This document shows, piece after piece, positions 23,591-35,340 of a DNA stretch of 64,000 nt; position 1 is the first letter of the stretch; every line of letters begins with the position of its first letter. The stretch is from Tolypeutes matacus (taxonomy: Eukaryota > Chordata > Mammalia > Cingulata > Chlamyphoridae): the NCBI GenBank assembly GCA_026826555.1, contig JAKSZT010017954.1:7885514-7949513 (forward strand), written 5' to 3'. The notes beneath the pieces are model-generated. The model was not told the DNA's origin. It was given only the letters and a program-made list of their open reading frames with translations, and made no database searches. A program made the position numbers and the translations under genes.

Positions 23591-23904
23591 CTAAACTGAC
23601 TGCTCCCACAACCCCAGAGAACACCACGAAGCCACACGTCCAATACAGACCTCAGAGAATCATTGGAGGAATGACAGGGTCCATGGAGAACCTGCAAAAA
23701 TGCAGAATTTTGGGGAAAAAGAAACAGAAAAACAACAACAACAAAACAGCACTGCATCTTTGCTAAAAGGACTTTCCAACCCCAGTCCTGGACTTTTGGC
23801 TTCACTGCCACCCAGGAGACTGTAAGCACAGTTTTCCTACAGAGAGAGCATGGCGGCATTGGCCTACTCAAGAGCAGGGAGAAAGAAGAGCAGTGGTGTC
23901 CTAC

Positions 23905-24061
23905 CTCCTTCAAACTCTGTTTGACAGTTGCCTGCGGTCTCGTTCAGGCTCTCTTCCTCGTTGATGATGATGTTCTCGATGTCCTTCATCGTTAAGTGGT
24001 CCCGGAAGGCGTGATAGAGAATGTGCTTCAATTCTTCCAGCGTTATCCTTTGCATGTCAAA
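23905..24061 (-). CDS. CALN1: Calneuron-1, penultimate coding exon (partial gene)
   Basis: This exon encodes 52 residues plus one base. It starts FDMQRITLEELKHILYHAF and ends ETAGNCQTEFEG, which I recognise as the middle-to-C-terminal part of calneuron-1 (CaBP8), a neuronal EF-hand protein. Family knowledge: calneurons are tail-anchored at Golgi membranes and inhibit PI4-kinase beta at low calcium, so controlling trans-Golgi traffic. Seen here: a pyrimidine-rich acceptor ending CCCCACAG lies just above 24061, and a GTAGGA donor begins at 23904. No canonical 12-residue calcium loop is present; two helices (about residues 6-20 and 24-33) are followed by an acidic NEEES stretch, as expected for the degenerate half of calneurons. 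The exon ends in phase 1 and joins exactly to the exon at 12466 to restore Glu-Gly-Val-His-Ser. CALN2 is the closest alternative, but the residue match favours CALN1. Confidence 0.95.
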
Positions 24062-24569
24062 CTGTGGGGATAAGGAAGAGTGAGCATGTGGTGAACAGAG
24101 CTCAGCTTGGGGCGTGACTGGCAAGCCCTAGTGTTCCTCTATGCAAACTTGCCGCAGCTTTTCAGGATATTAGATGAGCAGTTTCTCATCGTGTTCAGCT
24201 CTGAGCATCCTTGTGAACTTGCAGGGGCTTATAGGAAATGCATGAGTGGAACAAATCCCCCTCAATTTAGACTCTTGGAGAAAAGATGCCACCTGCTAGC
24301 TTGATTTCCGACTCATCTAGCCATCTGCTGTCAACCCTCCACATCCATGTACTTTGGAGTTGTGTCACACTTTATACAATGCATATGTTTCTAAGATTTT
24401 TATAAATCTACCAAGGAGCCAGCAATTCCCATCTTACTTCAAGCCTGTAGATTGTTCTAACAAGATAAAACGCAAACTCAAAGCCATTTTGGGGAGAAAG
24501 GGCAGCTGAAGGAGAAGTAGAATTCCCAACTCTGACCTGCCCCTCCTGGTGAGGTCCTTCCCCGACTCT

Positions 24570-25440
24570 GTTTATATTAGTTTGGTCATGTGGCTTTCTT
24601 GACTAATGAAATGTGAGTAGAAGTCACATATGCCACATTCAAACGAAAACGTCATAAGCCGCTGTGTGGTTCTAGCATTTGTTCTTTTCCCTCTGCCGTG
24701 AGAAAGGCATGCCCCGGACAGAGACTGTTCCTTCTGCCTTGATCCCGGGGAAAAATGTGGAGAAGACCTTGTCCATAAAAGACAAGCAAAGGGAGTGAGA
24801 GTCACCCTGTGTTGTTAATAGCCTGGAGATTTGTGGATGTCTGCTGCTATGGCATGACTTGGCCTGGGCGAGCAATGCAGAAACCAGCACCTAGAAGTGG
24901 GAGGCTTCCATAGCAAAAGCTCTAAAACATGATGTATTGGTTTTAGGCGTGGCAAGCGGAAATGAGAAAACTGTTCTTAGAGGCTGGAAAGAGAGAAATC
25001 CATGTTATACTTGTAGCAAAACATTTGGTAAAACTGTTGTCTGCAACAATGTGGGGTTTCAGGTAAAAAAAAAAAAAATTGGGAAACAGCATGCTCTGGT
25101 TACAACTTGTATTGACAGGATACAAAGAAAGAGATGAGCTCAGGAAAGTATTGGTTTGTAAACTGGGAATGAAAACAACCCAGAAATTCTGGGTCTCACA
25201 GGGCTGAAAGATACAATTGTTTCTCATCTCCATTCAGTAAAAGACAAAAAAAGAAATGCTTCAAATAACAATACAGGTCTATTGAAACAAATCCAAATGT
25301 CCCCTGTTAAAATCTCTATGTTAAGTGGCCCTCTCGGGAAGTCTGTTATTAAGTTTCGAGAGAGGCATGTCTCAAAAACTATTGTTTGTATGGCCATTGG
25401 CATAAACAAGAGTGTAATCAAATGAATAAAAATGTGACTA
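24570..25440 (+). repeat. Old LTR element, MaLR-like, with part of its internal region
   Basis: The first 320 bases read like a degraded MLT1-type LTR. Sequence after about 24890 resembles the MaLR internal region ('gaaaactgttcttagaggctgg'). No open frame is retained. This is ancient endogenous retrovirus-like debris, and the family assignment is tentative. Confidence 0.45.
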
Positions 25441-25444
25441 AGTG

Positions 25445-26480
25445 TTTGAGTGAGCTGTACTGACCAAGAACCAACAGCCTTGGATTAAAAGATTCACTAC
25501 GACTGCTTGAAATTTAAAATGATTTTTGGGCTCCCAACTTTCTAAGGGCAGAAACAAATCTTATAAGTTACACATGTCCCAAGAAAGGCGGCTTTTCCTA
25601 CGCCCTCATCGAATGAGTCCCAGGAGAATAAAGGAGCTTCCAGGAAATGAAACTGAGAATCATGAAGATGAATGCGATCCAGAACAATTTCCAAAGAGTA
25701 AATGAGGATCTAATCAAGGAATAGTCCTCACCGCCAAGGTCTATCCAACAGGATTTCAAATGGCTCTGCGTCCCCGACTGCTCTGTGTCTCCCATGTTTC
25801 GCTTTCTGGGTGGTGTTAGGTTACTGTAACCCTCTTCCAGCACTGAAGATTGACTGTGTGTGCTTGGCTGGGGGGTAATTTGTCTTTTTAGTTCATATGT
25901 CTCCAGATTAAGAGGAGCCACACCTAAAATCCGTGCATATCACAAGCTCTTGAGCCTGATGTTGTAATTGGATGGGACTTTTGGGGTGTCCCCTTGGGGA
26001 GCAGCTGAGTATATTTTGTGGGGAGGAAGGAGAATATTTATAGTCCCAAGTATGGACTGTAGGTAGTAGTATTACTTCCAATTATTTGCTTCTCTTTCCT
26101 GTGAGAGGATTATATCTGCCCGCCATTGACATTAGAATTTGGCCAAAGAAGCGAGAGTGAAAGTGATGTGTGTTAAGTCCAACAAGAAGCTTTGAAAGCC
26201 ATTGCGTATTCTGCTATTTCTCTTTTCCTTCCATCGCAAAAGCCTTAAGCCACATAAGGGCTGCTCCTTCGTGCTGGATCCTGGGAGGATGCACGGAGCA
26301 GACCCATAGGCAGTCCGCGAAGGCCATGCACTTGAGCGAGAAACACACTTGTTAGCACTAAGATTTTGGGGGTTCCTGCAGTGTAACTTAGCCAAGGATG
26401 AATACAGAAATCAATGTTATAGATCAGTCTGGGCCCTGATGAAAGAATGCTCCAGGCATTTTCTCTTTTACTGCTTTCTT
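25445..26480. other. Intron stretch without identified features
   Basis: No gene was recognised. A poly-purine-free, mixed-composition stretch that I could not assign to a repeat family. Confidence 0.4.
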
Positions 26481-26699
26481 TGTAAAGCTATTCTTACCTG
26501 GCCTTAAGTATGCACCTTGCTAACAAATTAAGCTGTGTTACTGAAACTTGCTGGAACATCTAAATGACTCAAGTTCAAAGCCATTGAGCAACTGAAGAGG
26601 AGGTATATAGTGGATTTGTTTTCTGCCTTACATTTTATTGACAATGAGAAGTGAATTTTGAGATACCTGCAGGACTGAGCCATGGTATAACCTCCCTTT

Positions 26700-27197
26700 A
26701 GATTTCATAAGGGTTTACATTTTGAAATTATAGGCAGGAAAAACTGGTTTGTGGAGATACTATAACCACTGACTACAGCAAATTTACTTACTGTAATTTA
26801 TGTTAACCGAGGGATTTATAGCATTGCTATAAGTAGATGCCTTCCTTGCCCCTCACTTACAGCCAGTTTGTTTAACTTATTTCCATTCTTTGACTTATCT
26901 TATGTTAACTGAGCGATTTACAACTCTCTTGTAACCTGTAACCAGCAGGCTTTTGTCTGTTTTCAAGGGCTTCTTAGGGCACTTGCACACTTCCTAGTGA
27001 CCATTACTCAAACATAACCAAGCCATACCTACTTCTCCACCTCCCTTTGTTTAAATCCTGTAAGAACCCTAAGCTCACTGGGAGCTCCTGTCTCCATACA
27101 AGTTGACCTTGCATTAAAGCTCTTTCTTTTCTCAAAATCCTGATGTCATGGCATGACTTCTGTGTGTGTGAGGCAGCGAGCCCTTGCTTGTTAACAG
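26700..27197 (+). mobile_element. Solo LTR of ERV1 type (approximate left edge)
   Basis: The right part has the layout of a gammaretrovirus-like LTR: a 'ctttgtttaaatcctgtaag' element and 'gggagctcctgtctcc', then the ATTAAA polyadenylation hexamer at 27113-27118, followed by a T-rich U5 ending in ...TTAACA. No internal genes lie beside it, so it appears to be a solo LTR. Its left boundary and target duplication were not resolved. Confidence 0.55.
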
Positions 27198-27654
27198 CTT
27201 CAGAGGGGGTTAAATTTCATATGGTTGTTAGCCTGGGTGCAGGGAGATGGCTGGCAAATGCATGGTGAAGGTGTTGGGACCCCTTGCCATGGGCAGAGAT
27301 GAAGAATGAAAAGATCAAAGAGACTCATTGAGAAAATGAGTAGTCAGTTCCTGGAAGACCAATCAAAGGGCTGGAGTGCCTGGAAAAATGCAGACCAGCT
27401 GCGAGCTTACTGTAGTTTAGAAATGAGGCAAAAAAAAATTGGCTTGTGACAGTGAGAAGGAAAGGAAAGTTGCAGATTGCAGAAATCTATAGCTTTCCCT
27501 TTATTCTGCTCTCTGAGTCATGTTTAAATATTAGGATACTAATATCTAAACAGAATCAGTTGGGTAGCAGTCCATATGTTTTCTAAGCTATAGAACAGAT
27601 CTGTCTCTTGAAAGTTGGAAAGAAACTACCACAAAACAATATGGGCACAATGCC

Positions 27655-28140
27655 AATAAGTATTTTTTCCGTCAATTAGCAGTTCATTTAGCGTTTTCTT
27701 TTTTCTTGAGTCAATTTTGGAAGTTTGTATTTTACCAGAAAACCAACCACAAGATTTTCATTTTTCTGAGCATGTAACTTTAATGCACAATTAATTTAAT
27801 GCAGTTGCACAATTTAAAATTTCTCTCAATATTTGTTATATTCCATTTCTCATTTGTAATTCTATTTGTTTTCCCCCCTAGGTTTGATTTTGTCATTTTA
27901 CTCTGTTTTTAGCAGATCGTGGTTAGAGAATGCAAATCATCTATCTTCTATTTTTAGAACCTAAGGAATTTTCCATTATGGTGTAACCTCTGTAGGGTCA
28001 ATTATACAGATGTATTTATCTTTTAAATTACATTCTATAACATTATAATTGTAGTCTGTATTTTCTGTAACCTTATTTTTATGGACTTCTTTATTTGTCA
28101 GAGACAATGAGAAATAAAGCCTCTGAAGAGAATTGTATCT
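27655..28140 (-). repeat. L1 fragment
   Basis: The plus strand shows L1 ORF2 antisense words ('cttgagtcaattttggaagt', then 'tttgtattttaccagaaaacc'), heavily decayed. Confidence 0.55.
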
Positions 28141-28204
28141 CCAGAAATTGTAGTCATAATGTTATTTTAATGAGACTATTGTTTTGTGCAAACATTTTAA
28201 TATA

Positions 28205-29060
28205 CTAATTCGGCAAACGGTTATTGAGGAAGACTATGTGCCAAACAGTGTGATGGAGCTAGAAAGGTAAATAAAACATAGGTCCTGCTCACAAGGGACG
28301 AGAAATGAGCAGTTTTAACTCAGCACAGGGAGGCGTAGGATGCTTTGGGAACATCTGGGAAGGGCGCTGGGTCATGGAAGGCTTCCTGGGGCATATGTGT
28401 GCAACCTAAGACCTAGAGGAAAAAGAGGCAGAGTTTGCCAGGTGAGTAGGGGTGGGTGTGGGGGTAGGAGGGCAAGAAGAATGAGGGGAAAAGGGCATGT
28501 GAGCCAAATGGGACTGTCATCCGAAGGCCTAAGAGGTGTGGAAGCTTGACATGTTCATTGAATGCCATTATGTTGATTTCTTCTAAATACAGCGAGTAGT
28601 CAAGGAGGGGTGGTAGGAGACGAAATGAGAGCTGTGGGTGGGGAGCTCATCGCTAAAGGCCTTGTAGACCCTGGTGAGGAGCTTGGTTTTATATTTTGGG
28701 CACAGTGGTGTAGCTGTAAAGGATTTTCATCAGAGAAATGACTCTATCAAGTTTGGAGAAAGACTCTACCAAGTTTGCTAGTACAAGGGGGAAGCCCACC
28801 TAAAAGGCAGTTATTGCAATAGACAGGTCTTGAGACCATGGTGGGCTGTGAGGACAGAGAATTCAAGAGCCATGTAGGAGACAGGCTGGATAGATGGGGT
28901 AGGAGGGAAAGAAGAGGATGGATGGTTCATTGTGTGTGGAATGTCAAGGAGAATGAGCCATCCTGGATGACATCTGGGCTTTACCTTGGGTGAGTGGAAA
29001 TAAGGGAGGTTCAGGCGTAGGGAGAAGGGTGACATGTATTTGGGGTTCCTGAGGAGCAGG
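28205..29060 (-). repeat. L2 LINE, long antisense copy
   Basis: It reads as the reverse complement of the L2 3' half. Words include 'gaagactatgtgccaaacag', 'cttgtagaccctggtgagg', 'gttattgcaatagacagg' and, near the end, 'ccatcctggatgacatctgg'. It is about 850 bases, without an open frame. Confidence 0.75.
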
Positions 29061-29329
29061 CCCACGGAACTGTGCAGGAGGCAGTAGGATGACTTGCATG
29101 CAGATGATAACAGAAGTCATCAGAAATGATGCTACCCCCTGGGCAGAGTGTAGGAGGTGTGAAAAGGCCCTAAGCAAGGCATTTGGAGGACAAGATGAGA
29201 AAGTGGGCAGCCTTCTTTACAGAACGGGCAGGGGATGCCGTTTATACACAGTCATTCCTCAAGAAATATGGAAGTGGCTTTTTAATGCTTTGTGAAAAAA
29301 TTGAATTCTATATCAACACAACCATGCCT

Positions 29330-30440
29330 GTTTCCTGTTGGTCTAGATTTACCGGCTAAACATTGGTCTCTCCTTTGGTTTTTCAACTTTCTGTGTGATT
29401 TCTTAAAATTGTGTCTCTTACAAGGAGAATAGAGTTTAGGACGAAAATCTAATTTGAGAATCTTTGCCTTTCAATAGTGGAGTCTAGTTCTATTTTAATA
29501 TATTATTAGAAACATATTTGGCTTTATTTTTATTATTTCATCTCATGTTTCCTGGTCTTCAGCTTTCCTTATGCTTTCCCTTTCCTTTTGTCTTTTGTAA
29601 AGAGAACCTACAGATATCCTAGTTTTGATTATACTGGTTATCTTTCCATTTATCAAATTCATTACTTAAACCATCATTTCTTAAATTATAAAATTAAAAA
29701 ACCTAAATTGCATCTTCTCATCTTTGCTGGTATGTGATAAGAAAATTTATACACTCTTCCCTACCTCTTGCGCAACATTTTTCAGTTTCTGTAAGTTTAA
29801 TTTGAGATTTATAATGACATGTCTTCTACTATTTGCGTCTTTTTCTAGAACAGTCTTTGGCTTCTGCATTAAATTTCATAACAGAATTTATAACAGCTAC
29901 TGCTACTTTTCATTATAATTAATTGATTTCAGTACTCCCATTTTTTCTCTTACTGTCTCAACCCTGTGTGCCTGATATTCATCCAAATATCTGCTAAAGA
30001 AGTTTTAAAAATAGTTTGATAATGAAGCCTTTATGAGCATTACATTTTCTGAGTTCTTATAATCTGATAATGCCTTTTTTTTTGGGGGGGTCTTCTCACC
30101 TAACAAACAACTTAGTTTGGTACACATTTCTCAAATGGCACAAACTTCCCCTCTCAAAGCTCAGTTGGTACTCTTGAAGTGTCTTCTGTTGTTTAATGTG
30201 GTGGAGAAACAAAGAGGTTTGTTTTTTCCTTGAAGATGATTTATTTTTTCTTCCTGGACACTAGTAAGAATATTTCATTACGTTGACATTGGAAGAAAAA
30301 AAAAGTTTTTCCACGCTTTGTTAAAGTACACGTTTTTATACTAGTCTTGGCTGGAGTTTTGCGACGGCTTTCAGTTTCTACTCCAATGTCATCTTCTGCC
30401 TCATGATTGTTTCTTGAAGACCATTTCGATTAGAGTTTTT
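29330..30440 (-). repeat. L1 ORF2-region fragment
   Basis: The T-rich antisense words ('ttgcctttcaatagtggag', then 'tatttggctttattttta') match old L1 ORF2 in reverse. No frame is intact. Confidence 0.6.
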
Positions 30441-30844
30441 CTTTCTCTTATTCTATCTAGTTCCTTGCTCAGGAACTGTAAATTATTCTTTGTTTTCATC
30501 TCTTCTCTAATAATTCCCACCTCTCTGTTTTGTACTTCACATCACTAATTTCTTTTTGCACTGTTTATTCTGCTCCTTACTCTTGCCAGTGAAGACTTTA
30601 ATTCTGTTTTTTCATTCTTGCTTCTTTGCATGCTCTTGTTATTTTCATCCACCCCCTTTGTGCCCCAGACTGCTAAGGCTGCTGCTGCTTTTATTTATAG
30701 ATCCAAAGTCTCTCGCATTTCTTTTAAAGATTAAAGCATGAAAGGACACCAGGCAGGCATCTTGTACAATTTTCACCTGATTCCGTTTTCACAGGTCAGC
30801 TCCTCCTCCTTGTCTTTTTCCCTTGGACTGGGCTAAAATTAAAA

Positions 30845-31196
30845 AAAAAAAAAATTATTTTATTTATTTCTTTCTCCCTCCCCTCGTTGTTTGTGCTCTC
30901 TGTGTCTGTTCATTGTGTGCTTTTCACCTATTTAAGAGGCACCGGGAACCAAATCCAGGACCTCCTGTGTGGGAGGGAGGTGCCCAATTGCTTGAGCCAC
31001 CTCCGCTCCCTGCTTGTTGTGTCTCTCATTGTGTTTTCTCATTGTGTCTCTTCATTGTTGCATCAGCTTGCTGCATCAGCCCATTGCATCACCTTGCTGT
31101 CTTGCTCATCTTCTTTAGGAGGCACTGGAAACCAAACCCGGGACCTCCCATGTGGTAGGCGGGCGCCCAACTGCTTGAGCCACATCCACTTCCCCC
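30845..31196 (-). mobile_element. DAS-type tRNA-derived SINE, two tRNA-like units in tandem
   Basis: Two tRNA-Ala-like heads lie head to tail on the minus strand, at about 30935-31012 and 31120-31196. Each has an A-box-like GGCTCAAGCAGTTGG word and a B-box-like GGTTTGGTTYCC word. A TTGTGTCTC-rich linker separates them, and an A/T-rich tail lies at the low-coordinate end. This family is typical of armadillo and identifies the lineage. Confidence 0.8.
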
Positions 31197-31481
31197 AGTC
31201 AATATTGTAGCTATTGCTTTTACTTATAAGTGAATGAGAAATGGGCAGCCCACATAAAAATTTTGCCCAAAGAGAGGATGGGTGGAATATTCTTAAGCCC
31301 TTCTCTGTCCAGCTGATGTTGAGTAATTTTTGCCTGATGAGTGGGAGCCCTGTGTACCTATTAGCTCTATCTGCAGCACAGGTGGGCATTCTGCCAGGGC
31401 TGGTTTGCTCTCACCTCTGGCTCAGGAAGCCTGCTTCTCTTGAGGCAGGAGGACTGCTGCTCACCCTTGATCAGTCTAGTC

Positions 31482-31665
31482 CCATGGCCTTCAAAAGTGG
31501 CCCCCAGACTGGCAGGCTCAGCATCAGCTTGGGATGTGTTAGAGATGCAGATTCTTGGATCTCACCCCAGACCTGCTGCATCAGAGACTGAGGGTGGGGG
31601 CCAGCAACCTGTGCCTTCACCAGTTCTCCCAGGGATTCCAGTGCACAGTTGAGTTTGAGAGCCCC
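31482..31665 (+). repeat. MER5-type hAT element
   Basis: It has 'tcaaaagtggcccccagactgg', then 'agatgcagattcttggatctc' and 'agtttgagagc' at the end. Confidence 0.65.
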
Positions 31666-31669
31666 CCGT

Positions 31670-32170
31670 CTGTCACAGAAGGGAGACTCTTTGCCTAGCA
31701 CATGCTGTTCCCCATGGAGCATTTCACCATGGGGGCTCAGCAGCCCAGGCTTCTAGCTTTACTCTCTGTCTCATCAAAGGTTGGGAGTTACCACCTCTAA
31801 ACAGGTGCATCAACAGAGGGCTTGATGGGACACAGGGGACAGGCAGCACTGGTGGTTCTGACAGGCAAAGAAGATGATTCTCTGTGGATCCCGTTTGTTT
31901 TTCTGCTCTGGGTAATTTCTGTGTCTGGAAAGTAGGTGAAAGCAGTGGAGGTGAGTTCAAGGCTTTTCCTTGCCCTTTGGTGGGCGGTGGTCTTTGTCTT
32001 GTACTGACTCAGGGGAGGAGCATGAGCTTCCATTTGCAGACGCAGTTCAGGGGTCACCTCTCTGGGGGGACCATCTGTGCCTGGGACTTGGTTTGCCCTT
32101 CACCAGAACTCGTCCTTACAGCTCACCCACGGTGAGTTATTTCTGTTTATGGGTTGGCCTCTGCCAGTAG
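31670..32170. other. Intron stretch without identified features
   Basis: No supported feature. Confidence 0.4.
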
Positions 32171-32174
32171 ATGA

Positions 32175-32255
32175 TGAGCCCTTTGAGAGTGTGTGCTGTG
32201 CCTATCTTGATGCTGGACAAGTGTTTGCTGAATGAATAAACGTGAGTCCTCCATT
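32175..32255 (+). repeat. L2 LINE 3' tail
   Basis: It has the L2 ending 'ctttgagagtgtgtgctgtg', then 'gtttgctgaatgaataaacg'. Confidence 0.7.
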
Positions 32256-32831
32256 TGTTCCCAAACGCATTCCTCCCTCCCCCGTGAGAAGGCTGGGTAG
32301 AAAGCCTCCCTGTGCAGCGGGGACGTCCTCTGTTCAGTCGCTGCCATTCAGGTGGCAGAGAGGCGAGTGACTGAACTTGTCTTCCTGCTGTGTGAGGAGC
32401 CTCAGGGGTGCCAGAGTCTTCAGCCAAGTCCCGAATCCTTGATAAGATGAAATGCCCAGCTGCCGAAAAGACCGCGCTCTCCACTCTAAGCTGGCGCTCC
32501 GAGGGGCCCTGGTATCCATTTTTAATCCCTGGCTCATGCAGAGACCTGCAGAGCTGGGGGCACCATGCTCCCTGACCAGATTTTAGGTGAATCCTAACTC
32601 ATCTGAATCTTCGCAGAATTAATTAAGACAACGGCACAGTCCTTTCTTCTCAGGAGAGAAAGATGGATGGAATCAGCTCTGGAATATTGCACACCTCCTT
32701 GGTCCAGCTATGGAAGGCCATTATTCCACCAAGAGAGCAAGCTGACCTGTGGGTCAGTGGGGCAAACCTTCTCGGCCAGGGAGAGGGGTTGGTTCGAGTG
32801 TGCCATGTAGGAACCTGCTAGTCTGGGGCAT

Positions 32832-33491
32832 CTAGACAGGCTCTTGGGCAGCCAGAGTCCCGCCCACATGGTGGAGTGATCCCATGCATTTACCTCTGGG
32901 TGGCATAAAAAGACAGTCCTTTTTTAAGTGCGGCTTGAGCCCCAATGTGACAAGGCCAAGTAGGGTCATGAGATTTGTATAATTTCCGGCCAGAGCCATC
33001 CCCTTTCTGTTTGACCCCACAAGGGCAATGCAGCCCCTCCCACCAAACAGGCAGACCCCCAAAAGGTAGGTCCTTCCATCAGCCTGCTGACAGTACTGCC
33101 TAGCCCAAGACATGCCAGCGTGACCAGGGAGACTTCCAGGCCCATGCAGTGTCCTTCCTGGCTCCGAGATATTCCCCACATGATGGATTAAACAGAGAGA
33201 TTGGAACACGGTCTCAGCAAGGCATGGGGAGACTCCCCTCCCTATCATGGACAAAGGGGCAGACACACTTGGAGCCTGCAGACCAGACTGTGAGAAGGTG
33301 AGTGCGTTGGTGCAAATAATGGAGAGTTGGTAAAGTACGGAGAAAATTAAAAAATCAAAGCAGAACAAAATGCAGATGCCAGGCTGTGGATGGTGCCATG
33401 TGAACTCAGGCAGATCTTTCTTTCCCTCGGTGTGGGGAGATGTGAGGACAGAGAAAGGAGTCATGTGTAATTTAGCCCTGGAAGGAATCAA
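32832..33491 (-). other. 219-codon open frame of unknown status
   Basis: It is the longest open frame in the window: 219 codons from ATG at 33491 to a stop at 32832. The predicted product is hydrophobic in its first third (a phenylalanine-rich patch near residues 41-60) and glycine-rich later. I do not recognise the sequence, and it has no domain I can name and no splice context. In an intron of this composition it is most likely a chance frame or repeat-derived. Confidence 0.15.
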
Positions 33492-33968
33492 TTCCTGGCT
33501 AGCATGGCTATGGGATCAGAGTACATGGTTCAGCCTCCCCCTGGAGGGCAATGGGGACTTGGAAAAAAGATGAAAACCCACAGTCGCGGCAGCACGGAGA
33601 TTGAGCACCCATTTACTGCCACAGACTAGAAGAAATTTTCCACTAGCTACAAGGCCTACGGAGCAGACCTCAGAGCCTGTGCCTGGCACTGAAAAGCTTT
33701 GTTCTCTGAAAGAGCAGAAGCAGCATCTGGAATGAAAGCAAGGGGTGTTTTGACCCTTTCCTTCCCAATACCCTGGGCAGGCCCCCTTCCCAGTCTCTGC
33801 TCTTGCAGCAGCTCCAGAGCCCACCCCAGACCCCTCCCAGCCAGCCCTCCTCCTCCTGCTCCTCCTCAAAGACCACGAACAGGTCAGGTGGGAGGAGCCC
33901 CTGAAGAGGCCCATTACTTCCCCGTTGCCCATCCTGTGCTTGATGAAGTGAGAGGTGGCTTTTCTTTT

Positions 33969-34048
33969 AAAGGAGGTAACAGGGATTGAACCCTGGACTT
34001 CGTCTGTGTGAAGCAGGCGCTCAACCACTGAGCTGCACCCGCTCCTGA
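33969..34048 (-). mobile_element. Short DAS-type tRNA-Ala SINE
   Basis: The minus strand reads as a near-complete tRNA-like head: an A box in 'gtgcagctcagtggttgagc' and the B box GGTTCAATCCC at 33992-33982. It has almost no body or tail. Imperfect flanking repeats (12 of 15 bases, GTGGCTTTTCTTTTA against GTGACTTTCCTCTTA) look like an aged target-site duplication. Confidence 0.85.
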
Positions 34049-34569
34049 GATGTGACTTTCCTCTTATTTCCCACCGTCCTCTCACAGTGAACCCTAGTGT
34101 CCTCAGACACCCATGTCAGATACAGCACGACCCTGAGCTCCAGCCAACAGCATCAGTGAGGGCCCACGGGAAGAAACAGTGGTCTCCCGCCACTCTGGAG
34201 GCGATGCTGGCCGCGGCGGACTGGGTATGGTGTGGCCTCCCCAGTGGGTGCCGTCCTCAAGGAGCAGAGTCCAGGGTCACTTGACTCCATGTGGTTTCTG
34301 CCTTGTCACGGAACCCAGGCTCCACGTAGGATGGGGTCTCCCTGCAGTCCAAGGAAGAGAGGCATTTCAATCTGGCGGTGCCTCTCTAGGGGAAGATCTG
34401 TAACCCTAGTGAGCTCGCCTGGGAACTACGTCCATGAACAGGACCTCCAGATGCAGACCTGTGAAGGGATGGCCACCAGGACCTGCCTGGAGGGTGACCA
34501 GATGCCCAGTTTGCAACTAGACTCTTGGGAAGCAGGTAGGAGGCGAGGCTGGAGGTAAGGAAAGCTTCC

Positions 34570-34715
34570 TCTGTACCAGATGCGCTGGAAACATGGCCTC
34601 ATTTAAACCTCAGTGGGGGTAGAGGTTACCATTAGCCCCATTTTACAGATGAAGATGTTGGAGCTCAAGGAGGCAAAGAGTGAGCAAATGACATGCAAGG
34701 ATCTAGCATGGAATC
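34570..34715 (-). repeat. MIR element
   Basis: It has 'gccccattttacagatgaag' and the following reverse MIR body. Confidence 0.75.
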
Positions 34716-34899
34716 ATTTGTGCCCTTGTATTGTTCTCTGTCTAGCCAGTGTCCCCTGTCATGCTGCTTTAATCTGAAGCGTGCGCCTCGCTCTCCCCAA
34801 TGCTTCTGTTGGAACTTGGACACATTCTTCAATGACAGGAGCAAGACAAGGGCCAACCCCTGACTGTGACTGTGATATTTATTTTCTCTTTATGCTTTC

Positions 34900-35340
34900 A
34901 TTTGTTCCACACACACATATTTAATACCTGAGAAGTGCCAGGTACCAGGAGAGGCACTGGGGATACACGAGTGAATGAGATGGGCAGAAATCCCCTGCCC
35001 GCATGGAACTTTCAAGATAGGTGGGGGAGACAGAAAATAATTGAATAAACAGCATGTCAGATGGTGAGACCGACTAAGAAGCAAAATGAAGCAAGAAAGG
35101 AGGAGGCTCCGGAGATCTTGTGGAGGGAGTTGCAGGGACGTCGGGGAGGGCCTGGCTGAGAAGGTGGCATTGAGCAGGGGGTCAGAGTGGATCCATGTGG
35201 ATATTTGGGGGAAGAGCACTCAGGCTGAGAGAATAGCCAGGGCAAAGGCCACAGGGCAGGAGCCTGTGCCGCGTGCCCCGAGCTTCAGGCAGGGCGCAGG
35301 GAGTGCGGGGGGGAGCTCAGAAGGGGGCAGAGGGCACGGC
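34900..35340 (-). repeat. L2 LINE, antisense
   Basis: It has 'aagtgccaggtaccaggag', 'catggaactttcaagatagg', then 'gtgggggagacagaaaata' and 'gggcaaaggccacagggcagg', which is the reverse of the L2 3' half. Confidence 0.75.

Larger units (their letters stand above)
12467..23904 (-). other. CALN1: CALN1 last intron
   Basis: This 11,438-bp interval lies between the two recognised coding exons. It has a GTAGGA donor at its upper end and a pyrimidine-rich CCCCCAG acceptor at its lower end, in phase 1. It holds MER5-type, MIR and L1 fragments, a 22-bp minisatellite, a polypurine/GT tract, and poly-A runs at 13986-14012 and 21994-22016. I see no further coding exon in it. Confidence 0.9.

Noticed and set aside
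24904..25440. Possible processed gene fragment
   Set aside because: The text looks like the internal region of an old MaLR element and no host protein was recognised.
33969..34048. A tRNA-Ala-like sequence with A and B boxes
   Set aside because: It cannot be a working tRNA gene: the acceptor stem and anticodon arm are diverged and it has flanking duplications. It is a SINE head.
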